The translations under genes and the position numbers were made by a program. This document shows positions 25,490 to 37,862 of a DNA stretch of 64,000 nt, piece after piece; the first letter of the stretch is position 1, and each line of letters begins with the position of its first letter. The notes beneath the pieces are model-generated. The model saw nothing but the letters and a program-made list of their open reading frames with translations, was not told the origin of the DNA and did not search any database. Source of the DNA: Sipunculus nudus (taxonomy: Eukaryota > Annelida > Sipuncula > Golfingiida > Sipunculidae); the NCBI GenBank assembly GCA_026874595.1, contig CM049306.1, positions 48,672,019-48,736,018 on the forward strand, written 5' to 3'.

Positions 25490-26040
25490 CTGTACCATTT
25501 TATGCAGAAAATGGTTAATCAGAGTTGGAGCCACCTGCAGGTTTAAATGCATGTCATGTGATCAATATGCCTATAAAATAAGTAATGATTGGTGAAGTGG
25601 TTCATGAGATAAAAGGTAAAAGAGTGTGCACCCTATATGGAAACAATTTGGTGAAGAAAGCATCAAGGGTCTTGCAGAATGGGGCGGGACGGACGAACGG
25701 AAGGGAAATCAGCAAAGTATGCACTCCGGTGGAAACATCAGTCTGAAAAAAAAATCTATACAATATGTATTCATTGAATTCCCCTAGCTCAAAGGACTCG
25801 TTACGTGTGATCTGAAGGCCGAAATGTTCTTATTTACTGACTTATCTAAAGAAAAATGAAAAAGGCCATTTTAAGCGCAGAAGGTCGTTAAACAGACGTG
25901 ATGCCACCTGCAGTTTTAATCACATGTCAGTCATGTACTGAGTAAGTCTGTAAAGAATGGTGAAAGCAGCATGGGCCTTAGAGATATGTGGTAAAAGAAT
26001 GGGGCGGGACGGACGGATGAACGGACGGAAGAGAAATAAG
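25490..26040 (+). repeat. Two ~200-bp related units ending in GGGGCGGGACGGACGG
   Basis: Unit 1 (about 25495-25715) and unit 2 (about 25855-26035) share GCCACCTGCAGGTTTAA, CACATGTCA-type, AATGATTGGTGAA/AGAATGGTGAA and AAAGAATGGGGCGGGACGGA sequence in the same order. Both end in a GGACGGA-type microsatellite. The layout recalls the array at 12.6 kb, but the unit sequence differs, so it is a distinct family. No coding content. Confidence 0.65.
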
Positions 26041-26247
26041 AAAATTTCGCGATCAGCAGAATTCGTATGTTTTTAACCCATGATATATTATTTCAATAAA
26101 CCACGTGAAAGATACTTTATTTGAAGATGGGATCAAATTATGGAGAATTAAATTTTCGCAATGTAATTAATTGTATTGGTTATTAGATCTATATTGTTCA
26201 TACACTTCCCCAAAGCGCGTGACACTCTACAGGCAAACATAAGATAT

Positions 26248-27023
26248 TGTTACGGAACCTAATATAAACAGATCACGTATGCGTGATGAACACAAATTTG
26301 GTAAAAATCAGATTCTGTAACACTAGGCAGCGTGAAATGTCTAGGGGAATGAATAAAGAAGTCAGTGTTTTTTTTTGTTAACAAATAACTATAATTTATT
26401 CTTAAAACAACCCTAACAATACAATACACTAAATCAATACAATTATACAGTAAAACAGCGTTATAGCAACAAGTCAATATAATCCCACAGAAAGATAATG
26501 GTAGAGTACCTCGATACCAACACCATCACAACGATAAGTCCTTTGAATGTAAACTCTCGGAGAATGACAGTCCAGTGGAAAGATCTTGCAACAACACAGA
26601 AAGTAAACTGAAGTCCAAATGTATAAAATCCAGGAGAAAGTTCTTGAAAAATCTATAATTGCCGCATTCGTCGGATAATGTCCTGACACACGCTTCTGCG
26701 TCCGCTGGTATCTGCTCTGCTCTCTGCCCTCTGGTTCTAGAAAACAGCCCCTTTACATACCTTCACACCCCAAGCCGGGAATTTTCCACTTCCCGAACAG
26801 TCTATAAGGACCCTACTCAACAGTAAACACGCGCTTCAGGAATTCTCTAGAAAGACATAGCCGTGTGTCTCTACATATACCAGGCTCATCACGTGACCCA
26901 CGACCAGGCGTGAAAACCCAAGGCTCACATGACAACGAGAGTTCAACCAGCACGGATTAAACACAAAATGTAACAACAACACGAGCCACGCCCGTGTCAC
27001 ACAATAAAAGAGCACCTGTAACA
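26248..27023 (-). mobile_element. LTR-like element (probable solo LTR), minus orientation
   Basis: On the minus strand it starts TGTTACAGGTGCTCTTTTATTGTG and ends TTCCGTAACA, i.e. TG...CA termini inside a TGTTAC/GTAACA inverted repeat, as in LTR retrotransposons. ATAT flanks it on both sides (26244-26247 and 27024-27027), compatible with a short target duplication. The reverse complement matches 34249-35094 over nearly all its length, especially the AATAAATTATAGTTATTTGTTAAC block that could serve as a polyadenylation signal and the following ACTGACTTCTTTATTCATTCCCC. No gag/pol sequence or second LTR is seen nearby. The minus ORFs inside are not genes. Confidence 0.75.
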
Positions 27024-27123
27024 ATATACAACGATTCAAAATAATTTGGCAATTTAAGAAAAATGAAATTATATGAATTTTAAGTAAATAAACATAAAGA
27101 AACAACTGTTTTGAAGTTGTAAT

Positions 27124-27262
27124 CGGAAACCATGGCGGTATTCCGAAATCGAGTTACCCCAGGGGGTTATCTGAAGAGGGGGTAACCTGAGATGGCTACA
27201 CCGTGACTTTCCCCCTTCCGTGGTCCAACTCTTTTACCACTAGGCAATGTCCTGTATAAAAC
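27124..27262 (-). repeat. tRNA-like SINE fragment, minus strand
   Basis: The minus strand reads ATTGCCTAGTGGTAAAAGAG followed by TTGGACCACGG, a good A-box start of a tRNA-derived SINE. I could not find a matching B-box within the expected 30-40 bases, so this is a truncated or decayed copy. GAGTTACCCC...GGGGGTAACC sequence sits alongside. Confidence 0.4.
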
Positions 27263-29840
27263 GGCATAGTTTGTCACATGTTCTGAGGACTGCTAACTTA
27301 AAATACACTGCATCTGTGAAAAAAAACTTGCATCTGGCAAGGGGTGACTTTTAATACCTTATTCTCAAAATGAAACTTTCAAGTCACGAGACGTTACTTT
27401 GAGAGATGTTGTGACATTTAAAGAAATCAATGGGTTAAGTCCACTACTAATATAGAGGCTTTAAACATATCAAGGACCCTGGTAAATGATTGACAAACGG
27501 TCCTCACGGGGTAACACCTAGTCTCAGGTCCGGCCCGTCGCCATGGTCCATGAAGCGATCCCGCTGTCTATGACCCCGCCGGGACCGATCGTTTAAAAGG
27601 ACATGAAGTCTGAACCCTTGAGGAGTAATATTACGCTAAATAAAAATTTGGGCATTAAGGGATGAATATAAAAGGTCCATGTGTGGCAGGGATCCGATAT
27701 TTTATTGCATACTACATGTGTTCACTTGCTTATATGGATGCTTATTTATATTCGCTATGGATGTTATGGGCCTGTTTCAATGGGAGACAGAGGTAAAATT
27801 TCCCTTTTACTTTAAACGGAGAGGAATAAAGTACTTGTTTGTTGCCCTCACGTTTTATTGATACAAAACGCATATGATATACAATTTGATTGCGAAAAAG
27901 GTCCGTGATAGAGACGTTTTATGATCCTGCGTATTTTCCTCGATTATTAACCTCGATAAACTAAGGAATCATATTGAGAAAATGTATAGGAAACCACATA
28001 CGTCAGTTGCCTCTCTGAATCGTCGATACTGTTACCTTACATAAGAGTATATTCTTGAATGTTTAATATAGAAAACATGTAAATAAAATTTAGATTTAAA
28101 AAAAAGTTGAAAAAAGGAGCAACATTTAATTTCGCTTAACCAAAATATATACTCCTTAGCTAGCATGGGACATTAGGTCCCCTCGAATGTTTCGCAGCAA
28201 GCCCCCACCTACAGATGCTTATATGGGAATTAAATGGATATGTGTACAGCTGTTCTACCCGTTGACTTTATTTTTATAATCATTATTCATGGTATTATGT
28301 TCGGAACCCTTTAAAACAGTTAAGTGTAGCGGAATTATTCGCTAAACAGATATAAAATGCGTTAAGAGGTTTTGGAAATTAAGCCGGGAAACAATCTCGC
28401 ATAAACAGGTCTGAAGTGGAGAAGAAGAAATAGAGTTCAGTGAAACAGTGCTTTCTAACAGAGTCAATACGTCCGACCTTTTCCAGGACACAGTCACCAT
28501 TTATACTCCGTCTGTTGCCATGCGAAGGTTAACGCAAGTGGAAAATCTAGAGAACAGTATGGGGTCTAGCAGAGTTCTATCTCAGGTCGGATGCTCCTAC
28601 ATATTAACAGTGGTAAGCATCTGTGCCATCTGTTAGAGATTATACCCCTCTCTTATAGAAAAAATCCGCCATTATTTCCCAGGAGTTCCCTTAGGTACAT
28701 ATATAAGAAACAGGATGTATAGTTCTTAAGACACCAGACCTAACACTGTTACGTTGGCATGATATGCCTTTTCGCCAAATATATCCTTTGATAAGAAACA
28801 CATGATTGAAACAGCAACTGTTCCTTCGTCTGTTATCAATTAATACTCCGTCTTGAAATAATGAGACATATAGCGAATCGCCGATGTACGGCCAACATTC
28901 AGTCAAGATGATATCTGTTCAATTGTATTTATTCCGGACGAAAGAGCACACAACACATTGATATGCTTGGTATCATTTTCATTTATTACAACATCGGACT
29001 AAAAATTCTCGGTCAAGCTTGCGCAGTGCCGCTCAGTTTCGAACCCTATTAAATATAATCCAATTTAAGATTATGCCATCTATGAAAGAAAAACATACTG
29101 TCAAGATATAAAAAGAGAAAGGAATACTATGAAGACAAAAATACAAAGCGAAGCATCCTCCACGCAAATGACCTGATCAAACGCACCGTTACATCTGGTT
29201 GCTATGGTAATTCGGCTTTAGTAAACGCCGGGGGGAAATATCATGTATATTCAGTCATTGGAACGCAAACCGCATAGAATCCCACAATTTTTGCAAAGTC
29301 TGAACGATTATTAGGTCTTTAAATTTCGTTTGCCTACATTTGGTTCTAGAAAACCATTGAAACATGAGAACAACCATGTACAAATATATACATTGTTAAA
29401 TCTATATGATATTCTGGAATTGAAATTTAGAACCAGTGTTCTTGTAAGGAAATTTTAAACTTTTTCTATATGGCCAAACCCTATACATTTTTTTAGTCTG
29501 TTCTCCAAAGCCATTTATTTGCAGAACTCCAAGCCCCGGATTGCGGGCCGGCTCCCGGATATTACCTGTCAGTCCTACAGCAAACTGACAGAAAAAAATG
29601 CCAACTTGCTTGGCACGTGTCAAATAGTCTCCGTCCAGGTTTGACAACTTCGCCTCGTTTTGATTACTACATGCTATGTTGCATTCTGGGTGCATGCTCC
29701 GAATTAAAAATTATATGACGGGCTTCGTGGAGCGAATTTCCATTAACATGAAACAAATAAGAATAAAAAACATTCGTCATGAAAGAATACTTTCTCAGCG
29801 ACATTTCATACAAGATACAATAAGGTAGACAGGGGAGGCT
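27263..29840. other. Unassigned stretch, no gene seen
   Basis: A GC-rich patch near 27.53-27.6 kb (GGTCCGGCCCGTCGCC...GGGACCGATCG) stands out. ORFs of up to 97 codons (29402-29695, minus) have no recognisable domain. Confidence 0.4.
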
Positions 29841-29954
29841 TGTAGAAGTAAATGAACTTTTTTATATATCGATATATAAATCCAGATATAGGCTCCCTGG
29901 GTGCAAAACCATAGATAAGAAAATGTATTTTTTTATATTTTAGTTACTTCTACA
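29841..29954. repeat. ~114-bp inverted-repeat element
   Basis: TGTAGAAGTAA at the left end is exactly complementary to TTACTTCTACA at 29944-29954. The inner parts of both arms are AT-rich and partly complementary. It fits a small foldback element; no clear target duplication was found. Confidence 0.5.
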
Positions 29955-31614
29955 TGGGTTCACATATCTTTAGTACGGCTGATGTGGTGATACCCATCTC
30001 CATGGTGACAGATTTTCATCTTATGTTTAGGATACTTTGGACCTGGGCCTAAATGGTAACCTCTTAACTTATATTAATTTATGTGATGTGGAAAATCCAG
30101 ACTTAGAAACCGATATCCACGAGTACTTGTTTTTCTTCTCTCTTCAATTCTGGTCGGTTGAACCACGAAACTGATTGCCCCACGATTTAAAGATGAGATT
30201 ACGCAATATTAATATTTATAACCTTTTGTATATACAGTTCTGGACCATTATTTACTTTGCTTAAACATTAGACACATTTTATATAAAAAACACGAAAAAT
30301 TAATAAACGTCTCTGGATTAGAGGTATGTGTTCCACCACTCGCTGACGATCTATTCAGTAAGAGTTGCGAATCCCTGATGCATGCAAATGACACTATTAA
30401 ATATATCATATAACCGTTTTATGTTAAATTCTGACATTGCACAGAGAGCAGAGTGAGAATTAGTTAGTTTTTTTCTCTTTTGGCGGTGACCTAAAATACT
30501 AAGATTCAGTTAAAATAGTTATGGTTTCATGCCTTATGTTCTTATGATTCTGTCAACATGCAGTTACATCTTTGATTATGTCGTACGTATACCGTACGTG
30601 TTTGTATTATAAAGCCCCAATGTGGAAGGTTTGGTTGAGGTTATTTCTATACCAATATTTAGAATGGGTCAAGTTTTGGAAGGAGGTTTTTCTAGGTCCC
30701 CCAGAGTGTAAACAGCACTGGAGATGATTCTTTTTTTTTATTGTTTTTCCTTTTCATTCTTTCTTCTGCTCTTGTTACCACAAGACATCGAACACGGTAA
30801 AACATTGGTCTCAGTTTAGTCAAAACTGAAGGATTTTTCCGCTGATTTTATTTTTGCACTTGATAAAATTTTCAAGATCATGACAGGGAGTTTTCGCGAA
30901 ATATCTTGGTGGATGCAGATTATTAGTAATGTATATCTACTGAAAATATATCTGCTTTTAGAAATGAAATTATTTATTTGTTTTAATTAACTTCTATAAA
31001 AGTAGGAATTTCACCCTATAAGTAGATAAAATGGTGCATTACGATATCCTCTCATGAAAGGAGAGTACCTAAAATGCGCTTATCTAAGAATGCGTAAAAT
31101 GGTATGCATCTTTTAAAGATAGAATTTCTTGGCGGAACTACTTTCTTTCAAAGTTTGCCCTTAAACGGGTCATGGCGCGTCAACTATATAAACATATTAA
31201 TCATAACATGTTGACGATATTGTTCGCGGGTCAATGTGTCTTTGTAAGTGGGTCTGCCATTGGCTCCAGGGTAGGTCTATTTGAGGATAAATGTTCACAC
31301 GCGAAAGAATTATAGCGTATACTTCTACAAAGATAATATTTGGAGTGAACGGCGGGGCTGATTTGATTGGGCTATTACAGTCATGCCTTCTTGAGTGTCA
31401 CAAAATAACCCTTTCATGGATCACTCGCGAGACTTCTAATCAGTACCATGAATGTGTTGTCGTACCAATAAGCAGAAGAAAAGAATTTAATAATGCTTAT
31501 TACAAGCGTTATTAATTTATCAATATAAATACCTTGGTGATACTCAATATATCCTCATAATAGAAATTCATTTTTTTCTGCTTTGAGCATACCATATTCT
31601 CTGATGTCTGAGAT
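29955..31614. other. Unassigned stretch, no gene seen
   Basis: A 74-codon ORF at 31291-31515 has no recognisable features. No repeats were matched. Confidence 0.4.
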
Positions 31615-31622
31615 CTTATTTC

Positions 31623-32398
31623 TAGGGCTTGGTATCGCCTACAATTTACTTATTGCAATATCTTGCGATATGTGGTAGCGTTTTGCGACACGTATCGCGA
31701 TAGTTTTCATTGTATTAAATTACAGAAAATAGGTGTGTTTTAAATACATATTTAATATGCTAGCATACTTACTTTTGTCGACAGAATTTAAAATAATTAT
31801 TTTTAATGTTTTCATTATGCCTCACATATGCAAGTAACATAGAAATAAGATCTCCATGGACAGGGATAGATGGATAAACAATCACAGTCGTGCGCCTCAT
31901 CGCAAGGCTGCAGCTCTTAATATTTAACCTGTTCAATTGACAGTTATCTTCCTGCAGTTACCCTGGATGTAAAGACGGATTATTAATATAAAATTGTTAA
32001 TAGTTATTTTGACCATGTTCGGCACTAGTTTCTTTTTCTGTGGCACTTCTTCCTTTTTAGTTACAAATAAATCATTGAGTAGAAACACAGATTCCCTGGG
32101 ACGGACCTTACGGATCATATGGTCCCTCAAGCCTACTTGAAAATATTCTAATAGGCTTTAATCGGCCCGAGGATTGTATAAAGACACATTAGTGGCTCTC
32201 ACTTTCAGCCTTTCACTGTACGCAGCCCATTTAAAACAACATTTGTAATACAATCCTTATTTTTACTACAGTAGATCAGTTTAGTCACGTTTGAAAAATA
32301 TCGAAAAATACAGATATATGAAAATCATCTCACGATAGGCAAAATTGGAATTAGTGAATCGTGATATATGGATATATCGATAATATCGCGCAGTCCTA
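31623..32398. mobile_element. Non-autonomous hAT-like transposon remnant
   Basis: The left end reads TAGGGCTTGGTATCG. The reverse complement of the right end reads TAGGACTGCGCGATAT. Both resemble the TAGGGCTGGGCGATA type of terminus common in animal hAT elements. The flanks are CTTATTTC (31615-31622) and GTTATTTC (32399-32406), an 8-bp duplication with one mismatch, as expected for hAT insertion. The subterminal parts are rich in ATATCG/GCGATA motifs. The 776-bp interior has no transposase ORF; a 65-codon minus ORF is unrelated. Confidence 0.8.
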
Positions 32399-32634
32399 GT
32401 TATTTCACAAGTTCCGGAAAGGTCTGTAGGTCGTTCAAGTCATCTTCTTTCCTGTTTCTGTTACCCATGATAAGTATAGAGAAGTCTATAGTACTTCCCT
32501 GAAAGACCTGCTAGATGGGATACAAATCTCTTATCTACATGAGAAACGTGTCTTTACACTGATGTGTATATTTCTCAAATATTGAATAATAAACACTAGT
32601 CACTTTATGGTTAATATATACTGGAACGAGACTT

Positions 32635-32638
<4 letters not shown>

Positions 32639-32688
<50 letters not shown>
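32639..32688. repeat. (TA)n microsatellite
   Basis: 25 uninterrupted TA units. Confidence 0.97.
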
Positions 32689-32690
<2 letters not shown>

Positions 32691-33481
32691 CCTGTTTTAA
32701 AAAAATAATGTAACACTAGAGCCAGTCATAACAGTTGGCTATTCAGAGCCCCCTGATTACGTTATATACAGTAAATTCTTTGCAATATAAAAAATCTGGG
32801 GGTGTTGTTAGACAAATCCATCAATCTACATTTGTAGCTCATAATTCAATTAATATGAAGTGCCTGGTGAGATTACACATTACACTGACAAATTATTGCT
32901 GACGATGCAGCCAGCCTCCTGATGACAGGCTGTCTGTTGTAAGGCTTTGTCAGCGTCTGCACCTTGATTTGTTTTAATGCCTTCGCCATGAGATTATTCG
33001 TTCATCCCCGTTCGTAAGTGTGTTTATGTGATTGTTCACAATACAGCCCAAGCAATCATGAATCTCGTTCAATTTCTGGGTATTTCGGGAAATGACAATG
33101 AAGATTAGATTAGGATTTAGGAACGTCATCAAAGAATATTCACAAATTTACATTCACTCATTCACAAATAAACCTGGGAATATAGGATGAATAATTGAAT
33201 GCAAACACTATATGGACAGCCACATGGCGGAGGCTTGCGTTTCTTATAATGTAGATTTCTAGTGGACCTATACACTCCTAGATACGCAGTGGCTCCATAA
33301 CATTACTACTTATTAATTTCGTTCCACCACTGTTTGCGCGGGGAACATTTGCCGTCCACCACCACCTGGGAAAAATTGTATAGTATTGGCGCCGTGCCAA
33401 GCGTGCATACTTCGCAAACACGTCGGAATGGCCCGATTTCATTAGTCGAGAACACTGGTAGAAGAATAGTGACCATGGGGA
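32689..33481. other. Unassigned stretch, no gene seen
   Basis: No recognisable elements or exons. Confidence 0.4.
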
Positions 33482-33545
33482 CGAGAGAGAGAGAGAGAAA
33501 GAGAAAGAGAGAGACCGACAGACAAACAGACGGACGGACGGACGA
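33482..33545 (+). repeat. Compound GA / GACA / GACG microsatellite
   Basis: GAGA-rich sequence passes into GACAGACAAACAGACGGACGGACGGACG. The serine/arginine-like ORFs on both strands here are simple-repeat translations and not genes. Confidence 0.9.
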
Positions 33546-33983
33546 AGACACACACAGAAACTAGATCACCATACAAAGGATAGCGGCCGTCAATGAACCT
33601 GCCAGACCACCTGTGGAAAATAAAAACCCGAGGCATATACCACAAGGAAGTATATTGTTTTAGGCATATTCTTTTATTAAAATATGTGTAAGTGAGCCAA
33701 ATATAAAAAAAGTGTCTAAAACCTCATCTCCAGAGAGTATTGTATTTACAATTAGCGTCTGTTGTGGGTAAACATCCGGCTAACTGTTTGTATACTGGTT
33801 TGCCGCCGAGAAGTATGTATATATATGACAGCTGTATATTGCTTTTTTGTCTAACGGATATTAAAGGGTTATTTATGCTTTCGCTGGGCATTGGTTTCTC
33901 ACTCATATCGATGAATTGTTGAAAAAAAGATGTATTTTTCTGGTTTTATTTCTTTTGTGTGTTATGTATATTCTGGTTGATTA

Positions 33984-33986
<3 letters not shown>

Positions 33987-34053
<67 letters not shown>
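33987..34053. repeat. (TA)n microsatellite
   Basis: About 33 TA units immediately upstream of a 145-bp unique segment and a second TA array. Confidence 0.97.
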
Positions 34054-34056
<3 letters not shown>

Positions 34057-34196
34057 GGTAGTGTTACCCTCCGTTGTAAAGTGCTCTATGGCCTACAGAC
34101 TAGGCCAGAGCGGTATAACTCTGAAGAAAAACAACACTGTAAATTCACAACAGTCTGTTTCACGGATGTGACCCGATCATCAGGCGAATGTGGTTA

Positions 34197-34198
<2 letters not shown>
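34054..34198 (+). repeat. Segment between TA arrays with AGTGCTCTATGGC motif
   Basis: AGTGCTCTATGGCCTACAGAC followed by CCAGAGCGGTATAACTCTGAA resembles 43664-43697 (AGTGCTCTATGGCATATCACC then AGAGCTTTATAA). Both sit directly beside (TA)n tracts, suggesting a microsatellite-associated dispersed repeat in which the TA tract belongs to the element. Confidence 0.5.

Positions 34199-34248
<50 letters not shown>
34199..34248. repeat. (TA)n array, left part of a tract split by an LTR
   Basis: TA units run up to the first base of the LTR-like element at 34249 and resume at 35095, directly after its last base. Confidence 0.9.
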
Positions 34249-34252
<4 letters not shown>

Positions 34253-35094
34253 ACAGGTGTCTCTTTTATTGTGCGCAGGAGTCTTGCATGTGTCTGTGTA
34301 GCGCAAACATAGTTCGTTGCCACCGGAGACGTGCGAGTCGGCCTGGCCCGCGTGTGGGGTCTGACGTGTAGAAACACAGCGTCTATGTTCTAGATGTTCC
34401 AGTGTGTTCCTGTAACGTGTGTATTGTTCTATGAAGTTTACCATTTCTAGAATTTTCGGATAAAAATTTATTAATAGGGGCTGTGTTTAGAGCCGAGAGG
34501 AGAGAGAGAAATATTCCAGCGGACACAGAAGAGTGTGAGTCAGTTTGTGGACCTTTCCGATAATTGAAGCAGTTATAGATCTTCTTCGAAATTTGTAACG
34601 GATTTTATACAGTCTTCAGTTTGCCTTTGGGATTACTACAAGAACTTCAGTTTTGGATTACAACAGATTGTTTTCGGGATTACATTGACCTTTTATTTTC
34701 TGAGAAGATTTACGGGAACTGTTCATCTGGATAATATGTTTTAATGGACTTGTTAAGCTGTGACAGTGGTGGTATCCAGAACTTAAGCCTAGGAATCGGA
34801 CACTCGATCTGTTACTTTACACTTTAATTATTATACTGTGTAATTGTATTGATTTACTGTTATACTGTTGTTATACTGTGTAATTGTATTGATTTGGTGT
34901 ATTGTAATGTTAGGGTTGTTTTATGAATAAATTGTAATTATTTGTTAACAAAAAAACACTGACTTCTTTATTCATTCCCCTAGACATTTCACGCAGCCTA
35001 GTGTTACAGAATCTGATACTTTTATCTCCATATCTCCATAACAAATTTATGCTCGTCACGACTTCGTGATCTGTTGGTAATAGGTTCCGTAACA
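34249..35094 (+). mobile_element. LTR-like element (probable solo LTR), plus orientation
   Basis: It starts TGTTACAGGTGTCTCTTTTATTG and ends GGTTCCGTAACA, with ATAT on each side. It is collinear with the reverse complement of 26248-27023, sharing the start, a GGAGAGAGAG/CAGCGGACACAGAAG block, the AATAAATTGTAATTATTTGTTAAC block, ACACTGACTTCTTTATTCATTCCCCTAG and the end. It is 846 bp against 776 bp in the other copy. Tandem TTATACTGTGTAATTGTATTGATTT units near 34830-34890 account for part of the difference. No gag/pol or partner LTR is visible, so a solo LTR is the best reading. An unrelated TIR element is the alternative. Confidence 0.78.
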
Positions 35095-36043
<949 letters not shown>

Positions 36044-36384
36044 TTAGGCCAAAAAAATTAAAGGTATGGTTCTCAGGCACCGCCCGCATCAATTTTAAAC
36101 CCCCGCATCAAAAATTTTTATTTTGATTTTCCAAAGAAACTTTCCAATTTTGAGCTGCTGCAGCTCTGACATTTCTTTCAAGAAGATAAACCATACAATT
36201 TCTTTGGTTTTGTACTGCTTTTACTTATTAAACAAAATAAAACTGTTATTTTCATGCTTTTCCCTTATCATTTGACATTTTTGTCGAAACATACCAAAAA
36301 ATTTAAAATAAAAAAAGCGCCCGCCCGCATTGATTTCTGAAAAAAGTGCCTGAGAACCATACCTTTTTTTTTATTTTGGCCTTA
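36044..36384. mobile_element. MITE family C, copy 2
   Basis: The left end TTAGGCCAAAAAAATTAA is followed by AGGTATGGTTCTCAGGCAC. The right end is GTGCCTGAGAACCATACCT, T-rich sequence, then TTTTGGCCTTA. The inner 19-bp arms are perfect inverted repeats, and the TTAGGCC/GGCCTTA ends extend them to about 37-41 bp with an A-rich spacer of variable length. About 340 bp, non-coding. It lies 15 bp from a family A MITE. Confidence 0.9.
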
Positions 36385-36399
36385 TTGATCATTTCATCA

Positions 36400-36886
36400 T
36401 TTAAAGTGGACAAATCACCTATCTGATCTTTATAAATTAAAGGTAATCCCTTGAAGCTTTCATAAAAAAATAGGCCAGAAAATGTGAATATTACCTCACA
36501 CAGGCTGCTTGTTTTGTTTATATCAACATGTTTATTATTAGTAGGGGCCCGCAAAAATTAATAAATAAATAAATTAAAAAAAAATTAACAAGGGTATATT
36601 TTGCAGCAAGTCAGATAAACCAGAGCTTTGCAAATGGTGTTTTGCAACAAGTAACCTATCTACCTCCGCATATATGCAACCTACTACCTTAGGTTAAATG
36701 TTTTACCTGTTTGTCAAAATTACTGTTTACATTCATGTTGTTGATTAACAAGTTTATACGTCCTTCACGAAGGCCTGATAAGAACATATCACAACCAAGA
36801 TTACCCTTATATCAATTATATATACATACAGGAAGCCCGAAACAACACATTCTTTTTCCAAAGGATAGGTGATTGGGCACCTTTAA
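36400..36886. mobile_element. MITE family A, copy 3 (best-preserved ends)
   Basis: Start TTTAAAGTGGACAAATCACCTATC and end GATAGGTGATTGGGCACCTTTAA are terminal inverted repeats of about 23 bp with few mismatches. The interior matches the copies at 9.8 and 18.1 kb. The terminus is also close to that of the family B elements at 58.9 and 61.6 kb (TTTAAAGGGGCCAAATCACC), which suggests the same transposase. The minus ORF 36303-36554 spans two elements and is not a gene. Confidence 0.9.
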
Positions 36887-37224
36887 TATGTGCTTGCCGA
36901 ATATCAGTTTATTATGTTATCGTCACAAATATGTTTTTCATTATCTTGTTGATTACAACCTCTGTGTATGATCATAAGTTTATAATTGTCTTTAATTTGT
37001 GGTATTTTCTTTTCATGTCTCATAGACTCTTACCTTATTTACTGTTTTTATATTTATATGAAAAATATATAAACATATATTACTCGTATATCCAACCAGA
37101 CGCATAATCCTGTTGGAAATGGCTAATCAATACAATTTGAATGGATATCTTTACAAAATGAATGGGTAAACAGAAACTGAGCTACACCTCTAAGCTTATT
37201 GTTACGGGGTGACATAAAAAGGGG
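36887..37224. other. Unassigned AT-rich stretch
   Basis: Nothing recognised. Confidence 0.4.
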
Positions 37225-37325
37225 ACGGAACTGTCTCGCTAGTGAAGCTTTCTTTTCTAGCGAAGCGGTCGAAACGCCTGACTTGTGCGCCACCAACATG
37301 GGTTCGAATCCGAGATCGGCCTAAT
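37225..37325 (+). repeat. tRNA-like sequence (A and B boxes), pseudogene or SINE head
   Basis: CTAGCGAAGCGG matches the A-box consensus, and GGGTTCGAATCC about 45 bases later is a perfect B-box core. Seven bases before the A-box do not pair with the CGAGATC after the B-box, so there is no acceptor stem and it is not a functional tRNA. An upstream TCGCTAG also pairs with CTAGCGA. No SINE body was recognised downstream. Confidence 0.55.
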
Positions 37326-37545
37326 GTTTTTCCCTGAGCAATTTGTCTTAGTAACAATATCAACTGATTTATTGCTAAAATTTAGCGGTAGCTTATTTTA
37401 ACTTTCTTCAAAAATTACAAGTATATTAGAACCGTTATCAATATCAGGCAGAAATGAGTTCCAGGAGATAACTTTGATTAAAAAGATTCCGTATAATTCC
37501 TGCTAGGATAAGAGGTCTCGCTGACATCCGGTTCACACTAATAGG
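37326..37545. other. Unassigned stretch before the candidate exon
   Basis: Nothing recognised. A TAG at the end of TTCACACTAATAG closes the reading frame of the following ORF on its left and could also be read as a splice acceptor. Confidence 0.35.
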
Positions 37546-37631
37546 AAGCTCCACACAGGCAAGGCCTAACGTTAAGATGGCCGCATCATTGGTCAAACCC
37601 TCAGAGAAGTGTCGGCTTTGTCGCCGATAAA

Positions 37632-37862
37632 ATGAATATAGACAAGATATGTGAGAATCGACAACAGCTCCATTGGATGAATAGATCATCTTCATCAGGA
37701 AACTTCATTTGCAGTCAGGCTTCGACAGGACCAGCCAACCAGCCGGGAGGAAACCGTTACAGTCTTCATCGTAAACTAGAAATGATTTACAACAAATCAG
37801 TCCTCATCCGCAAGCCCGAGTCAGAAATCACCTACGCCACTGTCGAGTGCATGGAGGCTTAG
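37632..37862 (+). CDS. Possible terminal exon or small protein with ITIM-like C-terminus (candidate)
   Basis: A 76-codon ORF from ATG to TAG; the frame is open from about 37546, just after a CTAATAG that could be a splice acceptor. The predicted protein is mixed and polar, with a Ser-rich stretch near residue 18. It ends ITYATVECMEA. ITYATV fits the ITIM consensus (I/V/L/S)xYxx(I/V/L) of receptor cytoplasmic tails. This could therefore be the last exon of a membrane receptor, with the candidate polyadenylation signals near 38150 giving a 3' UTR of about 300 bases. No transmembrane segment is encoded here, and an 83-codon ORF runs antisense. The motif is short enough to arise by chance, so this remains a candidate. 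Confidence 0.25.
   Translation: MNIDKICENRQQLHWMNRSSSSGNFICSQASTGPANQPGGNRYSLHRKLEMIYNKSVLIRKPESEITYATVECMEA

Noticed and set aside
25081-27230. One 2.1-kb transposon bounded by the GATTACCCC patches
   Set aside because: The two patches are only weakly alike and the LTR-like element between them has its own clear ends.
33278-33645. Overlapping Ser/Arg-rich ORFs on both strands
   Set aside because: They translate a GA/GACG microsatellite.
37225-37325. Functional tRNA gene
   Set aside because: No acceptor stem despite perfect A- and B-box cores.
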